Assembly (NCBI RefSeq): GCF_001580615.1
Contig: NZ_LHZC01000055.1
Span: 62,001-126,000 of the forward strand
Origin: Acetobacter malorum
Lineage (GTDB): Bacteria; Pseudomonadota; Alphaproteobacteria; Acetobacterales; Acetobacteraceae
Direction: 5' to 3'
DNA: 64,000 nucleotides
The notes beneath the pieces were generated by a model, which was not told the origin of the DNA, made no database searches, and worked only from the letters and a program-made list of their open reading frames with translations. Shown one piece after another: positions 36,125-44,490 of this stretch (positions are counted from its first letter, which is position 1; the number at the start of each line of letters is the position of its first letter). The position numbers and the translations under genes are program-made.

Positions 36125-36158
36125 AAGGCAGTCCATTCGGGGGCTGCCTTTTCTTTTT
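36125..36158 (+). terminator. intrinsic terminator after the ankyrin gene
   Basis: AAGGCAG (36125-36131) pairs with CTGCCTT (36144-36150), 12-nt loop, then a T-rich run to 36158. It lies just before hisC and argues that hisC has its own promoter or depends on read-through. Confidence 0.8.
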
Positions 36159-36174
36159 GCGGATGTTTTCAGCC

Positions 36175-37242
36175 ATGAGCCGTTTCTGGAGTCCTCTTGT
36201 TCACCGCCTGACGCCGTACGTGCCGGGCGAGCAGCCCAAAATGGCCGACCTGATCAAGCTGAACACCAATGAATCCCCCTACGGGCCGTCTCCCCGTGCG
36301 CTGGATGCCATGAAGGCCGCCGCGGATGACAACATGCGCCTGTATCCAGACCCGGAAGCCACCCGCCTGCGCACCGTTCTGGCGGAGCGCGTGGGGCTGA
36401 AGGCGGAGAACGTGTTTGTTGGCAATGGCTCGGATGAAGTGCTGGCCCACGCCTTTCAGGCCTTCTTCGCGCATGGCGAGCCGATCCTGTTCGCGGATGT
36501 CACCTACAGTTTCTACAAGGTCTATTGCGGCCTGTATGACCTGCCGTATCGCCTTGTGCCGCTGAATGCGGAGATGGGCATTGATGTGGCTGATTATGCC
36601 GGCCCGTGCAGCGGCGTTGTGCTGGCCAACCCCAATGCCCCAACCGGCATCGCGCTGGACCTGAACGAGGTCCGCCGCCTGCTGGAAATGCACCCTGACC
36701 GCGTGGTGCTGGTGGATGAGGCCTATGTCGATTTTGGCGCGGAAAGTGCCGTAGCACTGGTGAAGGACTACCCGAACCTGCTGGTGGTGCAGACCTTCTC
36801 CAAATCCCGTGCGCTGGCCGGGGCACGGGTGGGCTTTGCCTTTGCCCAGCCGGAGCTGATTGAAGGCCTGACCCGCGTGAAGGACAGCTTCAATTCCTAC
36901 CCGCTGGATCGCATTGCGCAGGCCGGGGCCACCGCTGCGGTGGAAGATGAAGGCTGGTTTCTGGACAGCGTGGAAAAGGTGATTACCACCCGCAAAATCC
37001 TGTCTGCAAAGCTGGCTGAACTGGGCTTCAAGGTCTTGCCTTCACAGGCTAATTTTGTCTATGTTCACCATGCTGACCGCGATGCCGCGGAACTGGCGGC
37101 GGACCTGCGGGAGCGCGCCATTATCGTCCGGCATCTGCGCGGTGTGCGCACATCCTCGTGGCTGCGGATCACGGTTGGAACAGACCAGCAGTGCGAGATG
37201 CTTCTCTCTGCCCTGCGGGACATTCTCCTCCGCAACCGCTGA
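36175..37242 (+). CDS. hisC: histidinol-phosphate aminotransferase
   Basis: 355-residue PLP-dependent aminotransferase of fold type I, HisC subfamily, which makes histidinol phosphate from imidazole acetol phosphate. The N-terminal [15 protein letters not shown] is typical, the PLP lysine is in [18 protein letters not shown], and [12 protein letters not shown] precedes it. The start at 36175 is chosen because the ATG at 36163 has no site and a TTG at 36157 lies in the terminator T tract. No other his genes are adjacent. Some HisC proteins also act on aromatic amino acids, so a double role is possible. Confidence 0.93.
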   Translation: MSRFWSPLVHRLTPYVPGEQPKMADLIKLNTNESPYGPSPRALDAMKAAADDNMRLYPDPEATRLRTVLAERVGLKAENVFVGNGSDEVLAHAFQAFFAHGEPILFADVTYSFYKVYCGLYDLPYRLVPLNAEMGIDVADYAGPCSGVVLANPNAPTGIALDLNEVRRLLEMHPDRVVLVDEAYVDFGAESAVALVKDYPNLLVVQTFSKSRALAGARVGFAFAQPELIEGLTRVKDSFNSYPLDRIAQAGATAAVEDEGWFLDSVEKVITTRKILSAKLAELGFKVLPSQANFVYVHHADRDAAELAADLRERAIIVRHLRGVRTSSWLRITVGTDQQCEMLLSALRDILLRNR

Positions 37243-37416
37243 ATACGGCGTTCGGGCAGGTCTTGAGCCTGCCAGACCAGTATTTGTGCGTACTCTACAT
37301 ACAAAAACGGTGTTTTCCCCGCCTGTCCGGCCTTGTCCGGCGGCGGGCGTGTGTCTGTGTGCTCTGGCAGCCTGTGGCTGCTGAAGGGCGGTTACAATAA
37401 TCAAGGGAGTGAACCC

Positions 37417-37692
37417 ATGCGTGCCTTTCATGGTCAAATGTCAGACAACCAGCCCATCCGCCGCAGCCTGCCGGAAAAGCAGAAACAGCTGCGTGACCTG
37501 AAGGAAACGCTGGCCGCTATGAAGGCCCACACCTCTCCGGCTCTCAAGGAAAGCGTGCGCAAGCGCATTGCTCAGCTGGAAGCGGAAATTAAGGCCGCCC
37601 CGGCGCTTAAACCGGCCCGTAAGCCTGCCGCCGCCGGTGCCCGCGCAGGTGGAGATGCCCGTCGTCCGGCCCGCCCGGTGCGCCCGCGCTAA
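37417..37692 (+). CDS. small coiled-coil protein with basic tail
   Basis: 91 residues. The start at 37417 has AAGGGAG seven bases before it. Residues 15-60 form a charged heptad-like stretch (LPEKQKQLRDLKETLAAMK and KRIAQLEAEIK), likely a coiled coil, and the last 30 residues are rich in Ala, Pro and Arg. No known domain. It lies between hisC and the CorA leader; a cytosolic nucleic-acid- or protein-binding role is possible but not shown. Confidence 0.75.
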   Translation: MRAFHGQMSDNQPIRRSLPEKQKQLRDLKETLAAMKAHTSPALKESVRKRIAQLEAEIKAAPALKPARKPAAAGARAGGDARRPARPVRPR

Positions 37693-37709
37693 GGTTAAAG
37701 CCTGCAAAA

Positions 37710-37839
37710 ATAAGGGAGCCTTGGTCCCGTAAGCCTGCTGTGATATGAACCGGACCAGTTTGCGGCGACCGGTCGTGGACAGTGCACTTCCTTACGGGAC
37801 AGGCAACGATCGCCCTTTCGGGAAACAGGGAGTTCAGCG
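37710..37839 (+). ncRNA. structured 5' leader candidate of the CorA/ZntB gene
   Basis: A long rod can be drawn in the 147-base leader: AAGGG with CCCTT outside, GCCT (37719-37722) with AGGC (37801-37804), and a perfect 10-bp stem GTCCCGTAAG (37724-37733) with CTTACGGGAC (37791-37800). Inside it, GCTGT/ACAG(T)GC and ACCGG/CCGGT form an inner arm. The element ends about 30 bases before the CorA ATG. This architecture is like a metal riboswitch, but I could not match a known class. The structure is read by eye. Confidence 0.5.
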
Positions 37840-38898
37840 ATGGCCGGAAAAGCCTCCTCCACTTTACCTGAGTCAATCTCGGAAGGCGGCACACTGCTGC
37901 GTGATGGTCTGATCTGGGCCATCTTCTGTCGCCCGGGGCATGAGCCGGTTGAGCTTGAGCGGGACGTTGTAACCCAGCGCCTGCTCACCGGGGCGTTCCC
38001 GCCGGAACTGGCCAATACGGACGGGTGGGCGTGGTTCCACTTTGATATTGTCCACACCCTCTCTCGCTCCCAGATTGAACAGATTCCCTCCCTGCCGGAA
38101 GAAGTGCGGCAGGTCCTTACTAATCTGGAGCGCAGCATCCGTCTGGATAGTGAAGACGAGACGGTGTTTGGCGCGCTACCCGCGTTTGATGACACCACCA
38201 CGGATGATGACCGGAACGTCAGCACATGGCGGTTTGCCCTTCAGCCAGATTTGCTGATCACCACCCGCCGCCACCCGATTCCCGCTCTTGGCGTGGTGTT
38301 TCATGAACTCCGGCGCGGACTGGTGCCGCGTTCCCCCGCTAATCTGGTGGACCGTGCGCTGCTGGAATTTGCTGATACCCTGCGGCGTGATTTTGCCCGG
38401 CTGGATGACCAGCTGGACCGTGCGGAAGATGTTCTGCTGATGCTGGATCGGGATACTGATCTGGGCCGTATGAGCGGTCTGCTCGGTCTTGTGCGCCGCC
38501 GCTCCACGGAACTGCGCCGTGTGCTGGCCCCGGTGGACCGTATTTTCAAAGATGAAGAGATGGAACTGCCAGAGTGGGCGGAGGATGACCTGCGCGACCG
38601 CTCCCATCGTCAGGTTCACGCAGCACTGGATGACCTTCTGGCCTTGCAGGACCGCGCGCGCTCCCTGCAGGACGAACTGACGTCCAATCAGGCGGAAGAA
38701 ACCAACCACCGCCTGTACATCGTCTCCGTCGGCACGACGTTGATGCTGCCTGCCACGTTCGTTACCGGCTTTTTCGGTATGAATACTGGTGGCATGTTCC
38801 TCACGGATGGCTCATGGGGCACGGTGGAAGCCGGTGGCCTGTGCTTCGCCATCATGTTTGGTACCTGGCTTCTGCTGAAGTTCACCCGCCTGCTCTAA
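37840..38898 (+). CDS. CorA/ZntB family divalent cation transporter
   Basis: 352-residue inner-membrane transporter: a large cytosolic N-terminal domain, a long helix, and two C-terminal membrane helices. The pore signature GMN occurs in FVTGFFGMNTGGMFLTDG between the helices, with LMLPATFVTGFFGM forming the first. The segment after GMN resembles ZntB more than classical CorA, so zinc as well as magnesium is a possible substrate. A GGGAG site lies upstream of the ATG. The long structured leader before it suggests control at RNA level. Confidence 0.93.
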   Translation: MAGKASSTLPESISEGGTLLRDGLIWAIFCRPGHEPVELERDVVTQRLLTGAFPPELANTDGWAWFHFDIVHTLSRSQIEQIPSLPEEVRQVLTNLERSIRLDSEDETVFGALPAFDDTTTDDDRNVSTWRFALQPDLLITTRRHPIPALGVVFHELRRGLVPRSPANLVDRALLEFADTLRRDFARLDDQLDRAEDVLLMLDRDTDLGRMSGLLGLVRRRSTELRRVLAPVDRIFKDEEMELPEWAEDDLRDRSHRQVHAALDDLLALQDRARSLQDELTSNQAEETNHRLYIVSVGTTLMLPATFVTGFFGMNTGGMFLTDGSWGTVEAGGLCFAIMFGTWLLLKFTRLL

Positions 38899-39130
38899 GC
38901 TAAGGTGGAGACTTTGGGTCTTTCCGGTTTTCCTAACTCCCGAAAAACGCTTGGAAAGTTTCGGATTGGCATTGCCTTACGCCCATCAGCAAGTCAGATC
39001 AGTTCCAGTTGGCACTAAGAAAAACACCAAATAGGGTCAGTTAAGGTTTTGTGAATTTCGCTGTTGAGGCGATGAAAAAAGTATAAAACTGGTCTTAATG
39101 CGAAGCAGTGCAACACAGGTACTGGTTCCC

Positions 39131-40486
39131 ATGCTTCATTTTGCTCCGTATTCGGTGCTTTCCATTCTGGCGCTGACCACTTGCTTTCTGCTGGTCTGCG
39201 TTTTTGAATTTGTTAACGGTTTTCATGACACGGCCAACGCCGTGGCAACGGTCATCTACACTCACTCCCTCAAACCGCGCGTGGCCGTGATCTGGTCGGG
39301 CCTGATGAACTTCGTCGGCGTGCTGGCGGGCGGCATCAGCGTGGCCTATGGGCTGGTGGAACTGCTGCCGGCGGACGTGCTGTCTCCTCCCAATGGAGAC
39401 CCGGCCATCCCGATGCTGATCTCCCTGTTCGGCACGGCACTGGCATGGAATCTGGTGACCTGGTGGTTCGGGATCCCCAACTCCAGCTCCCACTGTGTGA
39501 TTGGCGCGCTGATTGGCGTGGCCATTGGCGATGCGTTCCTGCACACGCGCGGTCTGGGCAACAGTGTTGACTGGTCTCAGATCTGGAAAGTGCTGCGCGC
39601 ACTGGCCATTTCCCCCATTCTCGGTCTGGTCGGTGCGGGCGGCCTGTATTTCATCCTGAAGCATGTGGTGAAGGACCCGGAACTCTATCAGCCGCCGCAG
39701 GGTGAAAAGCCCCCGCATGGCTGGGTGCGTGGCCTGCTGATCCTCACCTGCACGGGTGTCAGCTTCTCCCACGGCAGCAATGATGGTCAGAAGAGCATCG
39801 GCCTGATCATGCTGACCATTATCGGGATCCTGCCCGCCACGTTCGCACTCAGCCCGAATGCGGGTTCCCACATCCCGCAGATCGCCCCGCAGGCGGTGAT
39901 CGCGGCTCCGTTGCTGCAACAGTATGACCATGACGGCCTGAGGGAAGAAGCTCTGGCCTCCGTCGCGCGCCTGCAGACGACTGACCCGGGCAACGTTGTG
40001 GCCTCTCAGCTGCGCGCGGATATTTATGAAGTTCTGGCTGGTCTGAAGTCTGTTGCGTCCAACACCGAGGCGTCTGTTGCGGACAAGAAAAGTGCGAAAG
40101 ACATCAGCGCCGTCCTGCGCCCGACGGTGGAATACGCCCCCTGGTGGGTGCGCCTGCTGAGCGCCCTGTGCCTCGGCCTTGGCACGATGATTGGCTATAA
40201 GCGGATTGTGCACACGCTGGGTGAGAAGATTGGCAACACGCATCTTACGCCCGCACAGGGTGCGTCCGCCGAGCTGGTTGGCGCGGGCCTGATTGCAACT
40301 GCGGGCTATACCGGCCTGCCTGTTTCCACCACCCATATCATCACGGCAGGTATTGCCGGGACCATGCTCGGCTCTGGTAGCGGCATCAACCCGAAGATGC
40401 TGACCAAAATCGCACTGGCATGGATCTTCACACTGCCCATCACTATCGCGATTGCCGCGACGCTGTTTTACGTCATCAGCATGTAA
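39131..40486 (+). CDS. pit: Pit-type inorganic phosphate transporter
   Basis: About 451-residue low-affinity phosphate permease of the PiT family, with roughly ten membrane helices. The two duplicated PiT signature regions are FVNGFHDTANAVATVIYT near the start and GVSFSHGSNDGQKSIGLIM in the middle. The C-terminal GLPVSTTHIITAGIAG repeat is also typical. Metal-phosphate co-transport with protons is the usual mechanism. Start is uncertain: the ATG at 39131 fits family length, but an in-frame ATG at 39098 exists; neither has a strong ribosome site. I saw no Pho box in the 200-base spacer. Confidence 0.93.
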   Translation: MLHFAPYSVLSILALTTCFLLVCVFEFVNGFHDTANAVATVIYTHSLKPRVAVIWSGLMNFVGVLAGGISVAYGLVELLPADVLSPPNGDPAIPMLISLFGTALAWNLVTWWFGIPNSSSHCVIGALIGVAIGDAFLHTRGLGNSVDWSQIWKVLRALAISPILGLVGAGGLYFILKHVVKDPELYQPPQGEKPPHGWVRGLLILTCTGVSFSHGSNDGQKSIGLIMLTIIGILPATFALSPNAGSHIPQIAPQAVIAAPLLQQYDHDGLREEALASVARLQTTDPGNVVASQLRADIYEVLAGLKSVASNTEASVADKKSAKDISAVLRPTVEYAPWWVRLLSALCLGLGTMIGYKRIVHTLGEKIGNTHLTPAQGASAELVGAGLIATAGYTGLPVSTTHIITAGIAGTMLGSGSGINPKMLTKIALAWIFTLPITIAIAATLFYVISM

Positions 40487-40495
40487 AGCCGGTTT

Positions 40496-40527
40496 CCCCT
40501 GCCTGCGCTTACGCGTGCGGGCAGGGG
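40496..40527. terminator. GC-rich hairpin between convergent pit and ynfA genes
   Basis: CCCCTGCC (40496-40503) pairs with GGCAGGGG (40520-40527), with further pairing towards a short loop. There is no T tract, so it may pause or end transcription only weakly. Confidence 0.55.
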
Positions 40528-40536
40528 ACTAACTGC

Positions 40537-40872
40537 TCAGGTTCCTCTGGGCGCCAGTAGGATCATGGACGCGCCACCCAGACAGATCAGCGCACCCAGC
40601 AGCTCCCATTTATCCGGAGTGCGGCCTTCGACCACGCGCATCCAGATGAGCGATGCGGTGATGTAAATCCCGCCATAGGCCGCATAGGCCCGGCCTGCGG
40701 AGTCCGACTCAATGCGGGTGAGCAGAAGGGCGAAGACAATCAGGCTGACAAGGCCGGGCACCAGCAGCCATGCGGAGCGGCCTTCCTTCAGCCACAGCCA
40801 CACGGCAAAACACCCCGCAATTTCTGCAAAGCCTGCGGCCAGATAAATCAGAAAAGGTTTGAGCAAAAGCAC
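40537..40872 (-). CDS. UPF0060 (YnfA) small membrane protein
   Basis: 111-residue inner-membrane protein with four helices, matching the UPF0060/YnfA family (small-multidrug-resistance-like). The internal [18 protein letters not shown] is the family hallmark, with [19 protein letters not shown] at the N-terminus. The start is the GTG at 40872, with GAGCGGGG upstream; an ATG further upstream (41121) would read through the ABC transporter gene in another frame. Length agrees with the family. It follows the ABC ATPase gene by 17 bases, so co-transcription is likely. Transport substrate is not known. Confidence 0.9.
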   Translation of the reverse strand: MLLLKPFLIYLAAGFAEIAGCFAVWLWLKEGRSAWLLVPGLVSLIVFALLLTRIESDSAGRAYAAYGGIYITASLIWMRVVEGRTPDKWELLGALICLGGASMILLAPRGT

Positions 40873-40889
40873 GGTCTGTCCCCGCTCGT

Positions 40890-41738
40890 TCAGGTTTTGT
40901 CGTCCGGTAACTGCATGTCGGTACGGTAGGCGGCCATCACCTCGGCGGTGGGGCCATCCATGCGGATCTGCCCGCCTTCCATCCAGATCAGCCGGGTGCA
41001 CCATTCTTCCAGCACGTCCAGCGCGTGGGAGGTAATGACCAGAATATCCGTGTTGTTCACCACGGAAGACAGGCGCTTTTCCGCGCGCTCCCGGAAGTGG
41101 AAATCCCCGGCCATAAACCATTCATCCATCAGCAGGATCTGCGGCGTAATGGCGGTGGCCAGCCCAAAGCCCAGACGGACGATCATGCCGGAGGAATAGA
41201 GCCGCACGGGCAGGTCGAGAAAGGTATCAAGCTGGGCGAACTCTTCCACATCCTGCTCAAGCTGGCGGATCTGCGCGGTCGTCAGCCCTTTATGGCGGCC
41301 CATCAGGGTAATGTTTTCACGCCCCGTCAGTTCCGGGTTCATGCCGGAATTCACATCCAGCAACGCCGCAACCTGCCCGCGAATCAGCACATTGGGGGCA
41401 TCGGGCATGTAGATGCCGGCCATCACCCGCAGCAGGGTCGATTTACCCGCGCCATTATGGCCAATCAGGCCGACCCGTTCCCCGGCCTTGATCTCTACAG
41501 AGACATCATCCAGCGCCTGCACATAAATCGGGCCGCCGTCAGGCCGGTCCATCCGCACTTCGCCCCCGGTGCGCAGGCTGCGGGAATTGGTGAGCGCCGC
41601 CTTGCCGCGTTTGAACAGCAGCTTTTTAAGGGAGCGCGCACCCCCATGAAAAATCGGGAAGTCGAGCGACAGATCCTCAATACTGATGGAGGACGTGCCG
41701 GGGGCCACGCGCCCGGCGTCAAAAACAGAGCCACTCAT
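40890..41738 (-). CDS. polysaccharide export ABC transporter ATPase (Wzt/KpsT type)
   Basis: 282-residue ATPase with Walker [13 protein letters not shown], the polysaccharide-export variant ISI-type N-terminal block ([17 protein letters not shown]), and a Walker B region reading [13 protein letters not shown]. It lacks the extra C-terminal carbohydrate-binding domain found in some Wzt proteins, so it is closer to KpsT/TagH-like exporters. It would power export of an undecaprenyl- or lipid-linked polysaccharide across the inner membrane. It overlaps the permease gene by four bases (ATGA), so the pair is one transcript. No glycan-synthesis genes are adjacent. Confidence 0.9.
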   Translation of the reverse strand: MSGSVFDAGRVAPGTSSISIEDLSLDFPIFHGGARSLKKLLFKRGKAALTNSRSLRTGGEVRMDRPDGGPIYVQALDDVSVEIKAGERVGLIGHNGAGKSTLLRVMAGIYMPDAPNVLIRGQVAALLDVNSGMNPELTGRENITLMGRHKGLTTAQIRQLEQDVEEFAQLDTFLDLPVRLYSSGMIVRLGFGLATAITPQILLMDEWFMAGDFHFRERAEKRLSSVVNNTDILVITSHALDVLEEWCTRLIWMEGGQIRMDGPTAEVMAAYRTDMQLPDDKT

Positions 41739-42634
41739 ACCCAGAACGCCAGTTTGCTGCGGGAGCGGGAGAACACAAACAGCGCGAGCAGGCAGAACAC
41801 CACGCTAATACCGCTGGAAATCAGCCAGGACATAGCGGAGGGGATCTGCCCGAGGAACGGCCTGCGCACAATTTCCAGCAGGGAATAGAAGGGGTTGAAA
41901 TAGAGCAGCCAGGCATGGCCTGCCACCTGCTTGGGCTCCCAGATAATGGGCGTGATGTAGAAGATGATCTGCATGACACTGCCCACAATAGGCGGAATAT
42001 CGCGGAAGCGCGCACACGCACAGCCCAGCAGCAGGCACAGCGCCACACTATCCACCAGCCACAGCAGCAGGGCGGGCAGCGCCAGCACGACATCGGCCCC
42101 GGGGGAGATGCCAAAAATCAGGAAGACGACGACCGGCACCACCAGATTGTAACTGAAGACAATCCCGCACCGCATCATGGTCCGCAGGGCCTGCACTGTG
42201 TAGGGCATGTTGACCGAGCGCAGCGTTTCCGTAGCGCGGGTAAAGGTCCAACAGCTTTCAAGAATCAGGGCGGAGAGGCCCGTCTGCCATAGAATTATCG
42301 AAATTGAGAGGTAGGGCAGGTAATCTTTCAGAACAAGATGAAACAGCTGGGAATAGATCAACCCCATGGAGCCGATCATGATTGCCGTTGTCAGCGTCAG
42401 CCAGAACGGCCCCAGTGTGGACCCGCTGAATTGCAGCCGGATATCCAGCCAGCCCAGCGTGGCCGCCAGACGCCACAGCCGGAAGCCATCCGCAATGTCC
42501 TTGCATGCCATGACCACGCGTGAGCGGGTACGCGGTGCGGACTCCAGCGGGCCGGACCCGTTCGGGCCAGCCGCAACGGGCGGGGCAGGGGCTGTAAAGC
42601 CTGTATGTTCGGTGGAACCGGAACTGACCATCAT
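41735..42634 (-). CDS. polysaccharide export ABC transporter permease (Wzm/KpsM type)
   Basis: 299-residue inner-membrane protein of the ABC-2 type with six helices. The N-terminal cytosolic part (FRLWRLAATLGWLDI) precedes the first helix LGPFWLTLTTAIMIGSMGLI; later features are ISIILWQTGLSALILESC and the C-terminal YFNPFYSLLEIVRRPFLGQ, a landmark of the polysaccharide-export permeases. It forms the transmembrane channel with the ATPase encoded four bases into its end. The cargo could be O-antigen or capsule. Confidence 0.9.
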   Translation of the reverse strand: MMVSSGSTEHTGFTAPAPPVAAGPNGSGPLESAPRTRSRVVMACKDIADGFRLWRLAATLGWLDIRLQFSGSTLGPFWLTLTTAIMIGSMGLIYSQLFHLVLKDYLPYLSISIILWQTGLSALILESCWTFTRATETLRSVNMPYTVQALRTMMRCGIVFSYNLVVPVVVFLIFGISPGADVVLALPALLLWLVDSVALCLLLGCACARFRDIPPIVGSVMQIIFYITPIIWEPKQVAGHAWLLYFNPFYSLLEIVRRPFLGQIPSAMSWLISSGISVVFCLLALFVFSRSRSKLAFWV

Positions 42635-42862
42635 GCCCTCTCGCCTATCCGATCACGCAGCGGCCCGCAACTCCCGCGCCATCCTGCACGGCCGGATTAT
42701 GTGCGGAAAAGTCGGGCGGAAGTGCGGCGGAAGCCGGGATGATCGGTTGCATGACACTGGCTGGCGTTATAGAGACTTAAAGAACATTCTTTCCATATAC
42801 TCTCAGGAGAATCCCCCGCTGGCCGGTGGTGCCTCCTCGCGTGGGCAGGGCGGATATAATCC

Positions 42863-44302
42863 ATGACATCCAGACGACCCCCCTTCCGTTTTTATCAGTC
42901 CCTTGCCCCGCAGCGGCGCAAGGTTCTGCGTCGTGCTGTGCGGACGTCCCCTCTTCTTGGTCTGCTGGCCATGCTGGCGGCCTGTGCGGGGCAGCCCGGC
43001 ACGGATGGCTCACCGTCCATTCCTGTGGCGGAAGAAGCTGAGCAATATCGTGCCCACGCCCGGTCTTACTACGCCCCGCCCGGCCCGCCGGAAGATCCGT
43101 GGGGGCCGTATATTCAGGAAGCCTCCAAAAAGTTTGACGTGCCGGAAGAATGGGTTCGTGCCGTCATGCAGCAGGAATCCGGGGGCCGCCTGTACCACAA
43201 TGGCCAGTTTGTCACCTCAGCGCCCGGTGCCATGGGCCTGATGCAGCTCATGCCGCCGACCTATGATGCCCTGCGCTACGCTTATAATCTGGGTGATGAT
43301 GCGTTTGACCCGCATGACAACATTATGGCCGGCACGGCCTATATCCGGCAGATGTATGATGTGTATGGCTCCCCCGGCTTTCTGGCGGCCTATAACGCCG
43401 GGCCGGGCCGGCTTGAGGACTTCCTGACGCGCAACCGCACCCTGCCGCGTGAAACCCGGAATTATGTGGCCTCCATTGGCCGCCGGATTGTGGGTATCTG
43501 GCCGGCTAACCGCTCTCAGGCGGATATGCTGGTGGCCAGCCATGACAGCATGGCTCTGGCGTATCAGCCAGTACAGTCCAACACGGCAACAAGCTCCGTC
43601 CGCACGGCATGGCAGCGCAGGCAGTCTGGCCTGCCGACGGAGAGCCAGCCTGTACAGGTGGCGGAAGCCGCAACGGAAAGCGGTACAGCGGCCACCCCGT
43701 CCTATGGTGCGGACTGGCACCCGGTCTCTCGCGCAACGGCCCCGTCTTCTACGCGGAATGATGTCAGTTCTGTCTGGGCGCAGCGCCTTGCGAATTCTGG
43801 CACTTCTGCTGGTGGCGCGTCTGAAGCTCCGGTGCAGGTCGCACAGGCGGTTGATGCGTCTGAACCTGTTGAGGATGCGGCGGATGAGGCACAGGCTGCC
43901 GCAACCCCGGCGACGGTCGCTCCGGCGCAGCCCCATGTGCTGCGCATTGCCGCTGTAACGCCTGCCGCGACACCAAGCCGCAGCCGGTCTTTCCATCTGG
44001 TTTCTCCGGCCATGGCAGAACCCGCCCCGCTGCTGAGCAAAAAAGCCCGCGCGCAGGAGCCACGGAACTGGGCCATTCAGGTGGGGGCGTTCAACACAGC
44101 CTCCATGGCGCAGCAGGCCACAGGGCAGGCTCGTAATCAGGCCACGCTTTCGGGCGCCAAGGCACAGGTTGCCGCCGTGCAGGTCAAAAAAGGCCGCCTC
44201 TACCGCGCCCGTCTGACCAACCTGTCCCACACAGATGCCGTCGCTGCATGCCGCCGCCTGAGCGGGTGCGTGCTGGTTTCTCCGGACTCCTCACGGTCCT
44301 GA
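42863..44302 (+). CDS. lipoprotein lytic transglycosylase with SPOR domain (paralogue 1)
   Basis: 479 residues. A lipobox (LAAC, Cys 41) follows a basic n-region, so it is a lipoprotein. The SLT domain lies at about 80-210: the catalytic glutamate is in AVMQQESGG (Glu 105), followed by GAMGLMQLMPPTYDALRY and FLAAYNAGPGR. The middle is low-complexity (Ala/Ser/Val). The C-terminal 75 residues form a SPOR domain (NWAIQVGAF start, RLSGCVLV end), which binds denuded septal glycan. It should cleave peptidoglycan at division sites. It shares its plan, and nearly identical DNA in places, with the gene at 60801. Confidence 0.93.
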   Translation: MTSRRPPFRFYQSLAPQRRKVLRRAVRTSPLLGLLAMLAACAGQPGTDGSPSIPVAEEAEQYRAHARSYYAPPGPPEDPWGPYIQEASKKFDVPEEWVRAVMQQESGGRLYHNGQFVTSAPGAMGLMQLMPPTYDALRYAYNLGDDAFDPHDNIMAGTAYIRQMYDVYGSPGFLAAYNAGPGRLEDFLTRNRTLPRETRNYVASIGRRIVGIWPANRSQADMLVASHDSMALAYQPVQSNTATSSVRTAWQRRQSGLPTESQPVQVAEAATESGTAATPSYGADWHPVSRATAPSSTRNDVSSVWAQRLANSGTSAGGASEAPVQVAQAVDASEPVEDAADEAQAAATPATVAPAQPHVLRIAAVTPAATPSRSRSFHLVSPAMAEPAPLLSKKARAQEPRNWAIQVGAFNTASMAQQATGQARNQATLSGAKAQVAAVQVKKGRLYRARLTNLSHTDAVAACRRLSGCVLVSPDSSRS

Positions 44303-44337
44303 TTTCAGACAAACGCCTCATCTTACGCAGGCTATAG

Positions 44338-44383
44338 AAAAGACCAGTATTGAGCCTTCAGGGTTTGATACTGGTCTTTTTTT
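44338..44383. terminator. bidirectional intrinsic terminator
   Basis: A 12-bp stem, AAAGACCAGTAT / ATACTGGTCTTT, with a T run on the plus side and an A run on the other. It ends the lytic transglycosylase transcript. The following gene starts about 110 bases further on. Confidence 0.9.
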
Positions 44384-44490
44384 GCCTCAAAAGCCCCGGT
44401 TTGCCCGGAAAAAAGAAAAGCTTTTCGCTTAGAGAGCATGTATGGACGGGGCCTCAAGGCGCATGTGTGTGAAGGGGCTCTCTGGGCATT

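Noticed and set aside
37693-37839. M-box or NiCo riboswitch
   Set aside because: The leader is structured and partly contains sequences such as GGGACAGGCAA, but I could not align it to the conserved cores of those classes. It is therefore left as an unassigned candidate.
39095-40336. A 413-codon minus-strand frame antisense to pit
   Set aside because: Same reasoning; the plus-strand frame has both PiT signatures and membrane helices.
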